DNA from: JBBQYD01 sp942493075 | GTDB taxonomy: Bacteria > Verrucomicrobiota > Verrucomicrobiia > Limisphaerales > UBA8199 | Direction of reading: 5' to 3' | Assembly: GCA_942493075.1 (NCBI GenBank) | Contig: OW818681.1 | Coordinates: 6,076,001 to 6,140,000 of the forward strand | Length of the DNA: 64,000 nt | Shown here: positions 16,674 through 25,789 of the stretch, piece after piece | How the letters are laid out: every line of letters starts with the position of its first letter | How positions within the stretch are numbered: position 1 is the first letter of the stretch | Notes under the pieces: model-generated | Seen by the model: only the letters and a program-made list of their open reading frames with translations | Told to the model about the DNA's origin: nothing | Databases searched by the model: none | Translations under genes and position numbers: made by a program

Positions 16674-16700
16674 TAAACTTTCCCCTCATCGTGCCGATGA
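16674..16700 (+). promoter_or_regulatory. Sigma-28-type promoter of the chemoreceptor gene
   Basis: TAAA at 16674-16677, exactly 15 nt, then GCCGATGA at 16693-16700: 4/4 and 7/8 against the FliA consensus. The start codon at 16726 lies 25 nt after the -10 element, so the leader is very short. Confidence 0.78.
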
Positions 16701-16725
16701 GCTGACAGATCAAACTCTTTTTGTC

Positions 16726-18780
16726 ATGAAACTCGGAACCAAGCTATACGCCGGATTCGGCGCCCTCGTTGTATTAACCTCCCTGCTTGGGGGCATCGCC
16801 GCATGGAACATGCAGAAGGTAAAGTTCAGCGCAGAAACCATGGCGGAGGATTACATGCCGGCTGTGAAAGCCGCCAATCAGGTCGAGCGAAACACGCTCA
16901 TGGCCATGTTCGAACTGCGGGGTTACGCATTTACCGAAGCCACCAATTATCTTGAGACCGGGTTGAAAACCGTGGGAATGACGCACCAGGCTCTAAGCGA
17001 GGCCGAGAAGGTGGCCAAAAGCTCTGATGGCCATCTCGATTACCTTGCAAAGGCGGCTGAGCAGGCGAAGGCCCGATTCGGAGAGTATGACAGCCTGCTT
17101 CGGGAATCCATAACGGTCACAGAGGCTCTTGCGAAAGAACGCGCGCAGATGCGTGCATCCGCCCAGGCGTATTTCAAGGCTTGTGAAAACTACGCCACTG
17201 CCCAGGGGGGGTATTTGAAGGAACTGCTCCAGGGATTTACCAATGCAGCCAATGCGGATGCGGCCAAGGTGCAGGACCGGTTTAACAAGATTAAGATGAT
17301 CAATCAGGTACATGATCTTGGCCGCCAGATAGAAGCAGAAAACTTTCGCGCCCAGGCCAACCGGGATACTGCGGCCTTTTCGGCAGCAATGAAGCAATTT
17401 GAGACGGCCCAGGCCAGAATCGAGGAACTCAAGCGCGTAACAACCAAGCCGGTGGACCTCGAGTTCCTTGGGCAATGTGCGGCAGCGGGCCGTACTTATG
17501 AGACTTCGATGTCCGAGTTTCTCAAGAAATGGCAGGTTCGGGAAGAACTGGCAGCCAAGAGAAACACGGCAGCCAACGGGGCGCTCGCTCAGGCGCAGTC
17601 CGCTGCAAACACAAGCGTCGAAAAGACCGCCGCCATGTCCGAAGGTTCAGCGCGCGACTTGCAGACTGCTACCGTTGGAGCGCTCATCGGCCTGGGTGTT
17701 GCGACGGTTCTCGGTCTCGGCATCGCGTTTTTCATGACGCGCTCGACCACCCGTTCCATCAAAGCCATCGCGGACCAAGTCAGCTCGGGCTCCGAACAGA
17801 CCTCCGCCGCCGCGTCGCAGGTGGCTTCCGCCAGCCAATCCCTGGCTGAAGGCGCCAGTGAACAAGCCGCATCGCTTGAAGAGACCAGTTCTTCCCTTGA
17901 GGAGATGTCGAGCATGACCAAGCGCAACGCTGAGAATGCCCAGAAGGCAAATGATTTGGCCCGGCAAGCCCGCACCGCTGCCGATGCGGGTGTGAAGGAC
18001 GTGGAGGAGATGACCGCTGCGATGCACGAGATCAAGAACTCCAGTGATGACATCGCGAAGATCATCAAAACCATCGACGAGATTGCTTTCCAGACGAACA
18101 TACTGGCGCTGAACGCGGCCGTTGAAGCTGCCCGCGCCGGAGAGGCAGGAATGGGCTTCGCTGTCGTTGCCGAGGAAGTGCGCGCGCTGGCTCAACGCAG
18201 CGCTCAGGCCGCAAAGGAAACCGCCTCTAAGATCGAAGGCGCCCTGCGGCGCAGCGAGCGAGGAGTGCAAATCAGCGCGAAAGTTGACCAGGCACTTCAC
18301 GAGATCGTGATTAAAGCCAGAGAGGTCGATCAACTCGTCGCCGAGGTTGCCACCGCTTCAGGTGAGCAAAGCCAGGGTATTAGCCAGCTTAACACCGCCG
18401 TGACTCAGATGGATAAAGTCACTCAGGCCAATGCTGCCAGCGCTGAAGAAAGCGCCAGTGCCGCTGAAGAGCTCAACGCTCAAGCCGATGCCATGGGCAA
18501 GGTGGCTCAGGAGTTGGTGGAGCTCATCGAGGGAGAAAGGGCGTCCAGGGCGGGATACGCTGCGGCATCAAGCCCATCCTCCCTGATTCCGGAGATGGAT
18601 GCCCCTCGGCCGGCTTATAAGGTTGGCAACGGCAATCACCGTGGAAACGGTCACTCTAAAGGGAGCAGTAACGGCAATGGTAACGGTCACGCTCCCCTGG
18701 TTCTTCCCAGCCCGGCAGGCACCCGGACAAGCAAACCCGCACGCACCACGCCCGCTTCCGACGACTTCCGCGATTTCTAA
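16726..18780 (+). CDS. Methyl-accepting chemotaxis protein
   Basis: Transmembrane chemoreceptor feeding CheA/CheW. The 684 residues comprise TM1 (about 9-27), a helical periplasmic sensor of about 285 residues resembling a four-helix bundle, TM2 (about 312-334), and a long cytoplasmic coiled coil. The hairpin tip reads EIAFQTNILALNAAVEAARAG, then FAVVAEEVRALAQRS (about 448-490), the most conserved MCP segment. After TM2 the protein goes almost straight into the signalling helices, so a HAMP domain seems missing or very reduced. The tail (620-684) is Gly/Asn/His-rich and flexible, ending DDFRDF. It is divergent from receiver-cheB. Confidence 0.95.
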   Translation: MKLGTKLYAGFGALVVLTSLLGGIAAWNMQKVKFSAETMAEDYMPAVKAANQVERNTLMAMFELRGYAFTEATNYLETGLKTVGMTHQALSEAEKVAKSSDGHLDYLAKAAEQAKARFGEYDSLLRESITVTEALAKERAQMRASAQAYFKACENYATAQGGYLKELLQGFTNAANADAAKVQDRFNKIKMINQVHDLGRQIEAENFRAQANRDTAAFSAAMKQFETAQARIEELKRVTTKPVDLEFLGQCAAAGRTYETSMSEFLKKWQVREELAAKRNTAANGALAQAQSAANTSVEKTAAMSEGSARDLQTATVGALIGLGVATVLGLGIAFFMTRSTTRSIKAIADQVSSGSEQTSAAASQVASASQSLAEGASEQAASLEETSSSLEEMSSMTKRNAENAQKANDLARQARTAADAGVKDVEEMTAAMHEIKNSSDDIAKIIKTIDEIAFQTNILALNAAVEAARAGEAGMGFAVVAEEVRALAQRSAQAAKETASKIEGALRRSERGVQISAKVDQALHEIVIKAREVDQLVAEVATASGEQSQGISQLNTAVTQMDKVTQANAASAEESASAAEELNAQADAMGKVAQELVELIEGERASRAGYAAASSPSSLIPEMDAPRPAYKVGNGNHRGNGHSKGSSNGNGNGHAPLVLPSPAGTRTSKPARTTPASDDFRDF

Positions 18781-18812
18781 TTTATTCGCCAAGAAGAGGG
18801 GTATGGGGAATA

Positions 18813-18848
18813 GACCGGCGGACTTCAAATCCGCCGGTCTCCCTTTTT
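18813..18848 (+). terminator. Intrinsic terminator of the chemoreceptor gene
   Basis: A perfect 10-bp stem (18813-18822 with 18830-18839, loop CTTCAAA) is followed by TCCC and five T residues, 33 bp after the stop codon. Confidence 0.85.
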
Positions 18849-19019
18849 AGGAACAGCGGTAATCTCCGCATTGCAGGCGGTTTCTCCCAGGCGGTGGTTT
18901 GGGTCCTGCAGCTCAAACGGCAGAGGCGTCATCGCCGTAGAAGACCTCTGGCGCTACAAACTGGGCCCAGGTGCATTTCACGGTTGGACGCTTGAGCACG
19001 GTTATGGAACCATGCGTTT

Positions 19020-20051
19020 GTGAATGAGCGGCTGCTGGGAGAAACAGAGAAGCTGGTCCAATCCTGGGCGCGGCATCAGCCTGATCTGCTCCGCGACTAT
19101 CTGGTCAGCGGCGTGGAAGATCCACGTCTGAACTTACAGAGCATACTCACCCGCCATTTTCTTGCGCGCGGGTTAACGTCCGAACCGCCCGCGCAACTGA
19201 TGGAGCAGGAAGTGCGATTTTCGGCTGCCATGAATCTGCTGCTCCAGATGCGCCCGAGCTTGCGCGTGGAGGAAGACGCTGCCTTGATGCTGCATGCCTT
19301 ACAGTCAGGGGCGGATAACTTCGAGGGCGCAGCCATTCCTCCTTATCTGACGGCGGCCTTTCGCGAGTTGCCATTGAGCATTCCCGGGGGCGTGGTGCCC
19401 AACTATCTTGCTGATTTTCTGATCCGGTTTGATCCGCAACGCTCCTGGGATTTCAGTCGGCCCGGTTCAACCCTTGAAGCGTTTGCGCCGCTCTGGCAAA
19501 TAGCACTTGCAGGTCTTCCAAGGGATGCCGGTACGAAGCGGCTGCTTGAAGCCGCATGCGGGTCGGCAAATGATTATCGGTGGCTGGATGCATACGGTTT
19601 TGCGGACCAGCTTGAGTATGCGGGGTTTGATCTCTGCGCGGCGAACATCGAGAACGCGCGGCAGCTTTTCCCGGGAGCATCGTTCGCTGTGGGCAACGTC
19701 TTTCAGATTCCCGCGCCAGATCGTGCGTATGATTTGTGTTTCACCCACGATTTGTTTGAGCATCTGTCACTGGAAGGAATTGAAACAGCGGCAGCGGAGT
19801 TGTGCCGCGTTACAGGCTGGGGATTGTGCGTCGGCTTCTTCAACATGGAAGATCGGGAGGCGCACCAGATTGAGCCTTATGAGGATTATCATTGGAACAA
19901 GCTAAGTGCTGGTCAGATGCGGGAGAGTTTTGAGAGACACGGTTTTTTGGTGCGAATGATTCATATTGGCACATTCTTTCGCGAGCAGACCGGCGTTGAT
20001 GCTGCCCATAACCCTAATGCATGGACCTTCTGGCTCGAGCGCAAGCCGTGA
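19020..20051 (+). CDS. Class I SAM-dependent methyltransferase
   Basis: 343 residues. The C-terminal half is a Rossmann-type methyltransferase: motif I as LLEAACGSANDYRWL (about 175-189), an acidic residue after strand 2 in AGFDLCAANIENA, and a motif IV region YDLCFTHDLFEHLSL (about 240-254). The N-terminal 165 residues form a helical extension that I do not recognise. The translation start is GTG at 19020; the nearest upstream ATG is followed by an in-frame stop. Substrate unknown. It stands alone between the chemoreceptor terminator and the duplicated region. Confidence 0.78.
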   Translation: MNERLLGETEKLVQSWARHQPDLLRDYLVSGVEDPRLNLQSILTRHFLARGLTSEPPAQLMEQEVRFSAAMNLLLQMRPSLRVEEDAALMLHALQSGADNFEGAAIPPYLTAAFRELPLSIPGGVVPNYLADFLIRFDPQRSWDFSRPGSTLEAFAPLWQIALAGLPRDAGTKRLLEAACGSANDYRWLDAYGFADQLEYAGFDLCAANIENARQLFPGASFAVGNVFQIPAPDRAYDLCFTHDLFEHLSLEGIETAAAELCRVTGWGLCVGFFNMEDREAHQIEPYEDYHWNKLSAGQMRESFERHGFLVRMIHIGTFFREQTGVDAAHNPNAWTFWLERKP

Positions 20052-20157
20052 AGAATGGATTTCCGGGGTAGCGTAGGCGTCCTCGCCCAATGCCCATTTC
20101 ACGCAGGCGTTCAGACCCTTGCATATGACAATCACTTGCCGTGTGTTCTCTCTCCTC

Positions 20158-20931
20158 TGTTGGGGTCAGAACCCATTATTTTTACTTTTTGATCAGTTGA
20201 GTGGCGTAACTACGACAATTCATTGTCCTGCCGTTGAAGTCTGGGAACGCTAGGTGAGCCACTTCTTTGCGCAATGATCAGCCTGGTATACCACATATCG
20301 CTTGCTGCCATTCATTCGCACCCTGCCAGCCAGCAAGGTAACAGCAACCGAACATCGCAATGACGAGGATGCAGAGCCGAGACGGCGTGACGGAAGGCGC
20401 ACCGGGACGGTGCGCGTACTCGCAGTCGAGACGACCGCGCTACATCAAAAGCGCAGGTGTTTGACGGTGACGCCTTGGTTGATCAATTGGCAGAGGGAAT
20501 CGATGCCGATCCGGAGGTGAGGCTCGGCAAACTCAGCGTTGACCCGGAGGTCGTTGGTGGTGGTCTTCACCCCTTCAGGCACCATCGGTTGGTCGGATAC
20601 GAGCAGAAGTGCGCCCGTAGGGATTTCGTTCGCAAACCCCGTGATGAAGATGGTGGCTGTCTCCATGTCGATCGCCATGCACCTGATTCGACGCAGGTAT
20701 TGCTTGAGTTCTTCGTCGTGTTCCCAGACGCGACGGTTTGTTGTATATACGGTGCCTGTCCAGTAATCGCGTTGGTGGTTGCGGATGGTTGTGGAGATGG
20801 CCTTTTGAAGGCTAAACGCCGGCAGTGCCGGAACCTCCGGCGGGAAGTAATCGTTCGAAGTGCCTTCTCCGCGGATCGCCGCGATCGGCAGGATTAGATC
20901 TCCGATGCGGTTCTTCTTTTTCAATCCACCG
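20158..20931. repeat. 774-bp tandem duplication, copy 1
   Basis: 20158-20931 is repeated as 20932-21705 with no difference found by eye; the first mismatches flank both ends. The unit holds about 290 bp of non-coding DNA, starting with TGTTGGGGTCAGAACCC, plus the last 162 codons of AMP nucleosidase. Confidence 0.92.
20445..20931 (-). pseudogene. Duplicated 3' fragment of AMP nucleosidase
   Basis: An exact copy of the C-terminal part of the intact gene at 21219-21989, created by the tandem duplication. It has no N-terminal third (residues about 1-94 of the full protein are missing), so the substrate-binding site is incomplete. An internal ATG at 20922-20924 (MKKKNRIGDL) could start a 159-residue peptide, but upstream of it now lies the non-coding end of copy 2 rather than a ribosome binding site. 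Confidence 0.85.
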
Positions 20932-21705
20932 TGTTGGGGTCAGAACCCATTATTTTTACTTTTTGATCAGTTGAGTGGCGTAACTACGACAATTCATTGT
21001 CCTGCCGTTGAAGTCTGGGAACGCTAGGTGAGCCACTTCTTTGCGCAATGATCAGCCTGGTATACCACATATCGCTTGCTGCCATTCATTCGCACCCTGC
21101 CAGCCAGCAAGGTAACAGCAACCGAACATCGCAATGACGAGGATGCAGAGCCGAGACGGCGTGACGGAAGGCGCACCGGGACGGTGCGCGTACTCGCAGT
21201 CGAGACGACCGCGCTACATCAAAAGCGCAGGTGTTTGACGGTGACGCCTTGGTTGATCAATTGGCAGAGGGAATCGATGCCGATCCGGAGGTGAGGCTCG
21301 GCAAACTCAGCGTTGACCCGGAGGTCGTTGGTGGTGGTCTTCACCCCTTCAGGCACCATCGGTTGGTCGGATACGAGCAGAAGTGCGCCCGTAGGGATTT
21401 CGTTCGCAAACCCCGTGATGAAGATGGTGGCTGTCTCCATGTCGATCGCCATGCACCTGATTCGACGCAGGTATTGCTTGAGTTCTTCGTCGTGTTCCCA
21501 GACGCGACGGTTTGTTGTATATACGGTGCCTGTCCAGTAATCGCGTTGGTGGTTGCGGATGGTTGTGGAGATGGCCTTTTGAAGGCTAAACGCCGGCAGT
21601 GCCGGAACCTCCGGCGGGAAGTAATCGTTCGAAGTGCCTTCTCCGCGGATCGCCGCGATCGGCAGGATTAGATCTCCGATGCGGTTCTTCTTTTTCAATC
21701 CACCG
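20932..21705. repeat. 774-bp tandem duplication, copy 2
   Basis: Second unit of the exact tandem repeat. It contains the native 3' end of AMP nucleosidase and its downstream flank, so this copy is the probable original. Confidence 0.92.
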
Positions 21706-21989
21706 CATTTACCAAGGAATAAGCACGCTTTGGGACGGACCGCATGGAGCAGATCCATGACGGTCGCCGCGCTGGCGCTGCCCATGCCAAAATTGATGAT
21801 CGTGATGCCGTTGGCAGTGGCATTGAGCATGGGACGATCCTCGCCATGCACAGGCACGTTGTTCCATTCGGCGAACATCCGCACGTAATTGCTGAAATTG
21901 ACCAGCAGGATGTATTGGCCGAACTCCGACAGCGGGGTGCCGGTGTATCGCGGGAGCCAATCGGTTACAATCTCGTTCTTGGTCTTCAT
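21219..21989 (-). CDS. amn: AMP nucleosidase (short type)
   Basis: Hydrolyses AMP to adenine and ribose 5-phosphate, helping to balance adenylate pools. The 256 residues show the nucleoside-phosphorylase-like fold: GMGSASAATVMDLL (about 72-85), FLGKCGGLK (about 94-102), and the family-typical MAIDMETATIF (about 182-192) with catalytic Glu, followed by LLVSDQPMVPEG. This is the short form seen in Bacteroidota and related phyla; the E. coli enzyme is much longer. An excellent AGGAGG lies seven bases before the start codon. hisD ends 21 bp upstream in the same direction, so the two are probably co-transcribed. Confidence 0.9.
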   Translation of the reverse strand: MKTKNEIVTDWLPRYTGTPLSEFGQYILLVNFSNYVRMFAEWNNVPVHGEDRPMLNATANGITIINFGMGSASAATVMDLLHAVRPKACLFLGKCGGLKKKNRIGDLILPIAAIRGEGTSNDYFPPEVPALPAFSLQKAISTTIRNHQRDYWTGTVYTTNRRVWEHDEELKQYLRRIRCMAIDMETATIFITGFANEIPTGALLLVSDQPMVPEGVKTTTNDLRVNAEFAEPHLRIGIDSLCQLINQGVTVKHLRF

Positions 21990-22010
21990 GCCCGCCTCCT
22001 GGAGCGTTTA

Positions 22011-23300
22011 CTAAACCCGGATTTCAGCGCTGGCCACGTGCGCGCTGAGACCTTCCACCTCACCGAATTTGCGGACGGCAGGCAGCGCTTTCTTCAGAGC
22101 GCCACGGCTATATTCCACCAGGCTGGTGCGGCGCTGGAATTGGTCCACGCTCAGGCCCGGGAAAGAAACTCCCGCCCCTCCGGTCGGCAACGTATGGCTG
22201 GGGCCGGCTACGTAATCGCCCAGCACGGTCGGCGTCCAGGGTCCCAGGAAAATGGCCCCGGCAGTCTCAATGGCCTGGCTTACGCGACGTGCGTTGCGGG
22301 TCATGACTTCGCAATGCTCTGGAGCAAGCACATTGGTCAGTGCTACGGCCTGCTCCATGTTCTTCATTTGAATGAGCCAGGTCTCCCGTTTCATTGCTTT
22401 GGCGATCAACTCCGCTCGCGGAAGCCTTGGCAGTTGCCGGGTGATTTCCTTCTCTACAGCTTTGAGAATCTTGGCGGAAGTGGTCACGAGCCAGCAGCGC
22501 TCGTAGCCAGACCCGTGCTCCAACTGCGCCAGGATGTCGGCGGCCACGGCCTTAACGGGCGCGGTATCGTCGGCCAGCACCAGCAGCTCGCTTGGTCCGG
22601 GCAGGAGGTCGATGGCCACGTATCCAACAACGAGCCGTTTGGCGGCGACGACGTATGCGTTGCCGGGGCCGTAAATCTTTTGGACCTTACGCAGAGGGCC
22701 CGCGCCGTAGGCAAGGGCTGCAATGGCTTGAGCGCCGCCAATCCGCCAGATCTCCGTGGCACCCGCCGCACGTGCAGCATACAAGAGGGCGGGGTTCACA
22801 CTCCCGTCTTTCCCGCATGGCGTGCAGACGACGATTTCTCGACATCCAGCCACTCGCGCGAGGCTCACGGTCATGATCGCGGTGGAGACAAGGGGGGCCA
22901 TGCCGCCTGGAATATAAACGCCTACCCGCGCGAATGGGTCGAACTTTTCTCCGACAACCGCCCCGTGCGAATTGCGCATGCTCCAGGCTTTGCGTCGCGA
23001 TTTGGCAGCAAACTTCGCCACGTTCCGATCGGACTCAGCAATCGCGGCGCGCAGGCTGGGATCGGCTTTGAGGGACGCCGCAACGAGCTCGGCCTGGGTG
23101 ACCTGGAGTTGCTCGGGTGTAAGCTTGGCGCCATCAAATTTCTCCGTCAGTTCGCAGACGGCCTTCAAGCCGCCGGTCTGCACCTGATCCAGGATGGCAC
23201 GTGTCCGTTGTTCAATCCCTGGATCGAACAAGCTGGAGGGGGCGGTTACCTGGGCCAGTTTTGCGGCGAAATCTCGGTCTGAGTGACGGATCACGTTCAT
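22011..23300 (-). CDS. hisD: Histidinol dehydrogenase
   Basis: Catalyses the last two steps of histidine synthesis, histidinol to histidine, with NAD and zinc. The 429 residues match the full-length family: YIPGG (about 129), GPGNAYV (about 208), zinc-site residues in QLEHG (about 262-266), the catalytic Glu-His pair in APEHCEV (about 326-332), and GDYVAGPSHTLPTGG (about 358-372). No other his gene is in the window. It precedes amn by 21 bp on the same strand; histidine and purine metabolism share ATP and AICAR, so the pairing may be functional, although that is inference. Confidence 0.96.
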   Translation of the reverse strand: MNVIRHSDRDFAAKLAQVTAPSSLFDPGIEQRTRAILDQVQTGGLKAVCELTEKFDGAKLTPEQLQVTQAELVAASLKADPSLRAAIAESDRNVAKFAAKSRRKAWSMRNSHGAVVGEKFDPFARVGVYIPGGMAPLVSTAIMTVSLARVAGCREIVVCTPCGKDGSVNPALLYAARAAGATEIWRIGGAQAIAALAYGAGPLRKVQKIYGPGNAYVVAAKRLVVGYVAIDLLPGPSELLVLADDTAPVKAVAADILAQLEHGSGYERCWLVTTSAKILKAVEKEITRQLPRLPRAELIAKAMKRETWLIQMKNMEQAVALTNVLAPEHCEVMTRNARRVSQAIETAGAIFLGPWTPTVLGDYVAGPSHTLPTGGAGVSFPGLSVDQFQRRTSLVEYSRGALKKALPAVRKFGEVEGLSAHVASAEIRV

Positions 23301-23356
23301 GAAAGCAGGCTAGAGGAACCCCGGTACAAAGTCAAAAACCGCTAACGAAGGGAAGT

Positions 23357-23527
23357 CCACAGATGACACAGATAACCGCAGATAAGAGACGGAAAACGTA
23401 GATTCACGCCAAGACTTTGAAGAAGAGATCCGATCCCATCGTTCGTCATCCCGGGTTCTTTACGTGACAATCATCTTGTACCAAAGATCTGACTGTCTGC
23501 ATCTGCGCCAATCTGCGTCATCTGTGG
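23357..23527. repeat. CACAGAT-type inverted repeat between hisD and recG
   Basis: Left arm 23357-23383 is a triplicated C(A/G)CAGAT series; right arm 23501-23527 is its approximate reverse complement (ATCTGCG, ATCTGCG, ATCTGTGG). The arms are 117 bp apart. The intergenic stretch 23301-23591 contains no gene that I can see. Confidence 0.65.
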
Positions 23528-23591
23528 ATAAAAAGCCGACCGGGAGAATCCACTTTCACTTGATTACATTCTGCCGCTATCCTCCGGCACA

Positions 23592-25682
23592 GTGAGCGGT
23601 CCGCTACCAGATCCCGATCCTTTGCAGGCGCCTGTCACTACCCTGAGCGGAGTGGGACCGGAACGCGCCGCCATGCTCAGCCGGCTGCACATTCATTCGA
23701 TAGAAGACCTGCTCCTGCACCGTCCGCATCGCTACGAGGATCGCCGGGCTATGCTCACGATCAGGGAACTGACCGCCGGTTCTGCCGCCACCACGCGCGG
23801 CACCATCATCGCTTGCGGAGTGAAGTGGTTCGCCAAACGCCGAAAATCCATCTTTGAGCTTATTGTCGATGACGGCACAGCACGGCTGCATTGTCGCTGG
23901 TGGAATCAACCGTTCATGGAGCGTTACTTTGCCAAGGACGATGAGTTGGTGATTTACGGCAAGGTGCTCGCGGCCAAACCGCGCACGATGGATCATCCGG
24001 ATACCGAAGTCATCGACCCGGGCGAGGATCGGTTCATTCATTTCGGACGCATCACGCCGATTTATCCACTGACAGAAGGAGTCTCGCAACGATGGTTGCG
24101 CAGCCTGATTTGGCGCACGCTGGAACGGTTCCGGGATCAGGCCGCCGAAACCTGGCCTGCGTTGAAGCTCAGCGCGCGCACGAACTGGCCTGTCTCGGGC
24201 GCACAAGCTCATGCCGCGCCGTTCTTGCCTCGATCCGCCGCCATTCAACAGCTCCATTTTCCGGAGTCCCCGCAAGCGGCTCAACATGCCCGCGCGCGGC
24301 TCGCACTCGACGAGTTTATCAGACTCCAGCAGCAGATCCGTCTGCGCAGGCTGCGGTTTGAGGCCAAATCTGCCACGCCGCCGAATCTCAGCGACAACCG
24401 GCTCATCAAACCCTTCCTGAAGCAGCTCGGGTTCAAGCTCACGGCAGCACAGACTCGCGTGCTGCGCGAACTGCGCCAGGACTCTTCAGGGCCGCATCCC
24501 ATGCGCAGACTGTTGCAGGGCGATGTGGGATCTGGCAAAACAGTGGTGGCGGCGTGTTGCGCGTTAATGGAGCTGGAGAGCGGTCGAAACGTTTTGCTCA
24601 TGGCGCCCACGGAAATTCTGGCCGATCAACATTTTCGAAACTTCACACGCTGGTTTGCCGATCTGCCGGTGCGAGTGGAACTTCATACCGGGTCGCGCAA
24701 GACTCTCACCGAACCTGCGGCACAAGGACGGCTCACCGATGAAGCCGCTGCGGGCCCGGTCACGCTGGTGATCGGTACGCACGCCCTGGTGCAGGCGGGG
24801 TTTAATCTGCCGAACATTGGCCTGGTGATCATCGATGAGCAGCACAAGTTTGGCGTCGCGCAACGAGAGCAGCTCGTGCGCAAAGGCAACTACCCACACC
24901 TGCTCGTGATGACCGCCACCCCCATCCCGCGCACGCTTGGCCTCACGTTATACGGCGACCTGGATCTCTCGATTATCGATGAAGCGCCGCCGGGCCGTGG
25001 GCGTGTTCGGACTTTTATTCGCGGGGCTGACAGCCTGCCGGAGGTGCGCCGTTTCATTAAGAGCAAGCTGGATGAAGGACGCCAGGCCTATGTGGTTTAT
25101 CCGCGCGTCGAAGAATCCGATGGCATCACGAAAGCCGTGACGCGCGAGTTTGAGGCGTGGAAGAAAGAGATGGCGCCGCACGCGTGCGGATTGATGCACG
25201 GCCAGCTCAAGCCCGCGGAGAAGGACCTCGTGATGTCGCAATTCCGATCAAACCGGGTGCATGTGCTGCTGGCGACGTCGTTGATCGAAGTCGGAGTGGA
25301 TGTGGCGAATGCGACTGTCATGGTGATTGAGAACGCGGATCAGTTCGGGCTGGCGCAACTGCACCAGTTGCGAGGCCGTATCGGACGCGGCGCACATGAG
25401 TCCTTTTGCGTGCTGGTGGCTGGGCCAAAGCCAGAGGGACGTGAGCGGCTGAAGGTTCTGGAGGAGACCACCGACGGCTTTCGCATCGCGGAGGCTGATC
25501 TTCAACTGCGCGGCCCCGGGGAGTTGCTGGGCCAGGATCAAAGTGGCATGCCTGACTTCAGATTCGGCGACCTGGTGCGTGATTTGGATTTGATCCGGTT
25601 AGCGCGAGAGCTGGTGCGTGAGTTGCCAGGCCCAGTTGAAACAGATTCTGGTTCCTCCGCGGTTGGCAAGCGCGCGAGGTGA
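23592..25682 (+). CDS. recG: ATP-dependent DNA helicase RecG
   Basis: Branch-migrating helicase that regresses stalled forks and processes recombination intermediates. The 696 residues have the N-terminal wedge/OB region (LSGVGPERAAMLSRL and RPHRYEDRR), Walker A in LLQGDVGSGKT (about 307), the DEQH box in IIDEQHKFGV (about 414), motif III in VMTATPIPRTL, and the C-terminal QLRGRIGRG and GPGELLGQDQSG stretches diagnostic of RecG. Start is GTG at 23592. It stands alone in orientation relative to its left neighbours. Confidence 0.97.
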   Translation: MSGPLPDPDPLQAPVTTLSGVGPERAAMLSRLHIHSIEDLLLHRPHRYEDRRAMLTIRELTAGSAATTRGTIIACGVKWFAKRRKSIFELIVDDGTARLHCRWWNQPFMERYFAKDDELVIYGKVLAAKPRTMDHPDTEVIDPGEDRFIHFGRITPIYPLTEGVSQRWLRSLIWRTLERFRDQAAETWPALKLSARTNWPVSGAQAHAAPFLPRSAAIQQLHFPESPQAAQHARARLALDEFIRLQQQIRLRRLRFEAKSATPPNLSDNRLIKPFLKQLGFKLTAAQTRVLRELRQDSSGPHPMRRLLQGDVGSGKTVVAACCALMELESGRNVLLMAPTEILADQHFRNFTRWFADLPVRVELHTGSRKTLTEPAAQGRLTDEAAAGPVTLVIGTHALVQAGFNLPNIGLVIIDEQHKFGVAQREQLVRKGNYPHLLVMTATPIPRTLGLTLYGDLDLSIIDEAPPGRGRVRTFIRGADSLPEVRRFIKSKLDEGRQAYVVYPRVEESDGITKAVTREFEAWKKEMAPHACGLMHGQLKPAEKDLVMSQFRSNRVHVLLATSLIEVGVDVANATVMVIENADQFGLAQLHQLRGRIGRGAHESFCVLVAGPKPEGRERLKVLEETTDGFRIAEADLQLRGPGELLGQDQSGMPDFRFGDLVRDLDLIRLARELVRELPGPVETDSGSSAVGKRAR

Positions 25683-25789
25683 GGTCATGCGGCGGGACGC
25701 ACTGAGACCCGATGCTAAAACCGGCAAAAGCGGGTAAGAAGTCTAAATAAATTGACACTTTCCACTTAGTGCGTTAAGTTGCCCCGTCT

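Noticed and set aside
21744..23282. Plus-strand open frame of 512 codons opposite hisD and amn
   Set aside because: Antisense to two well-conserved enzymes; no ribosome binding site and no recognisable domain.
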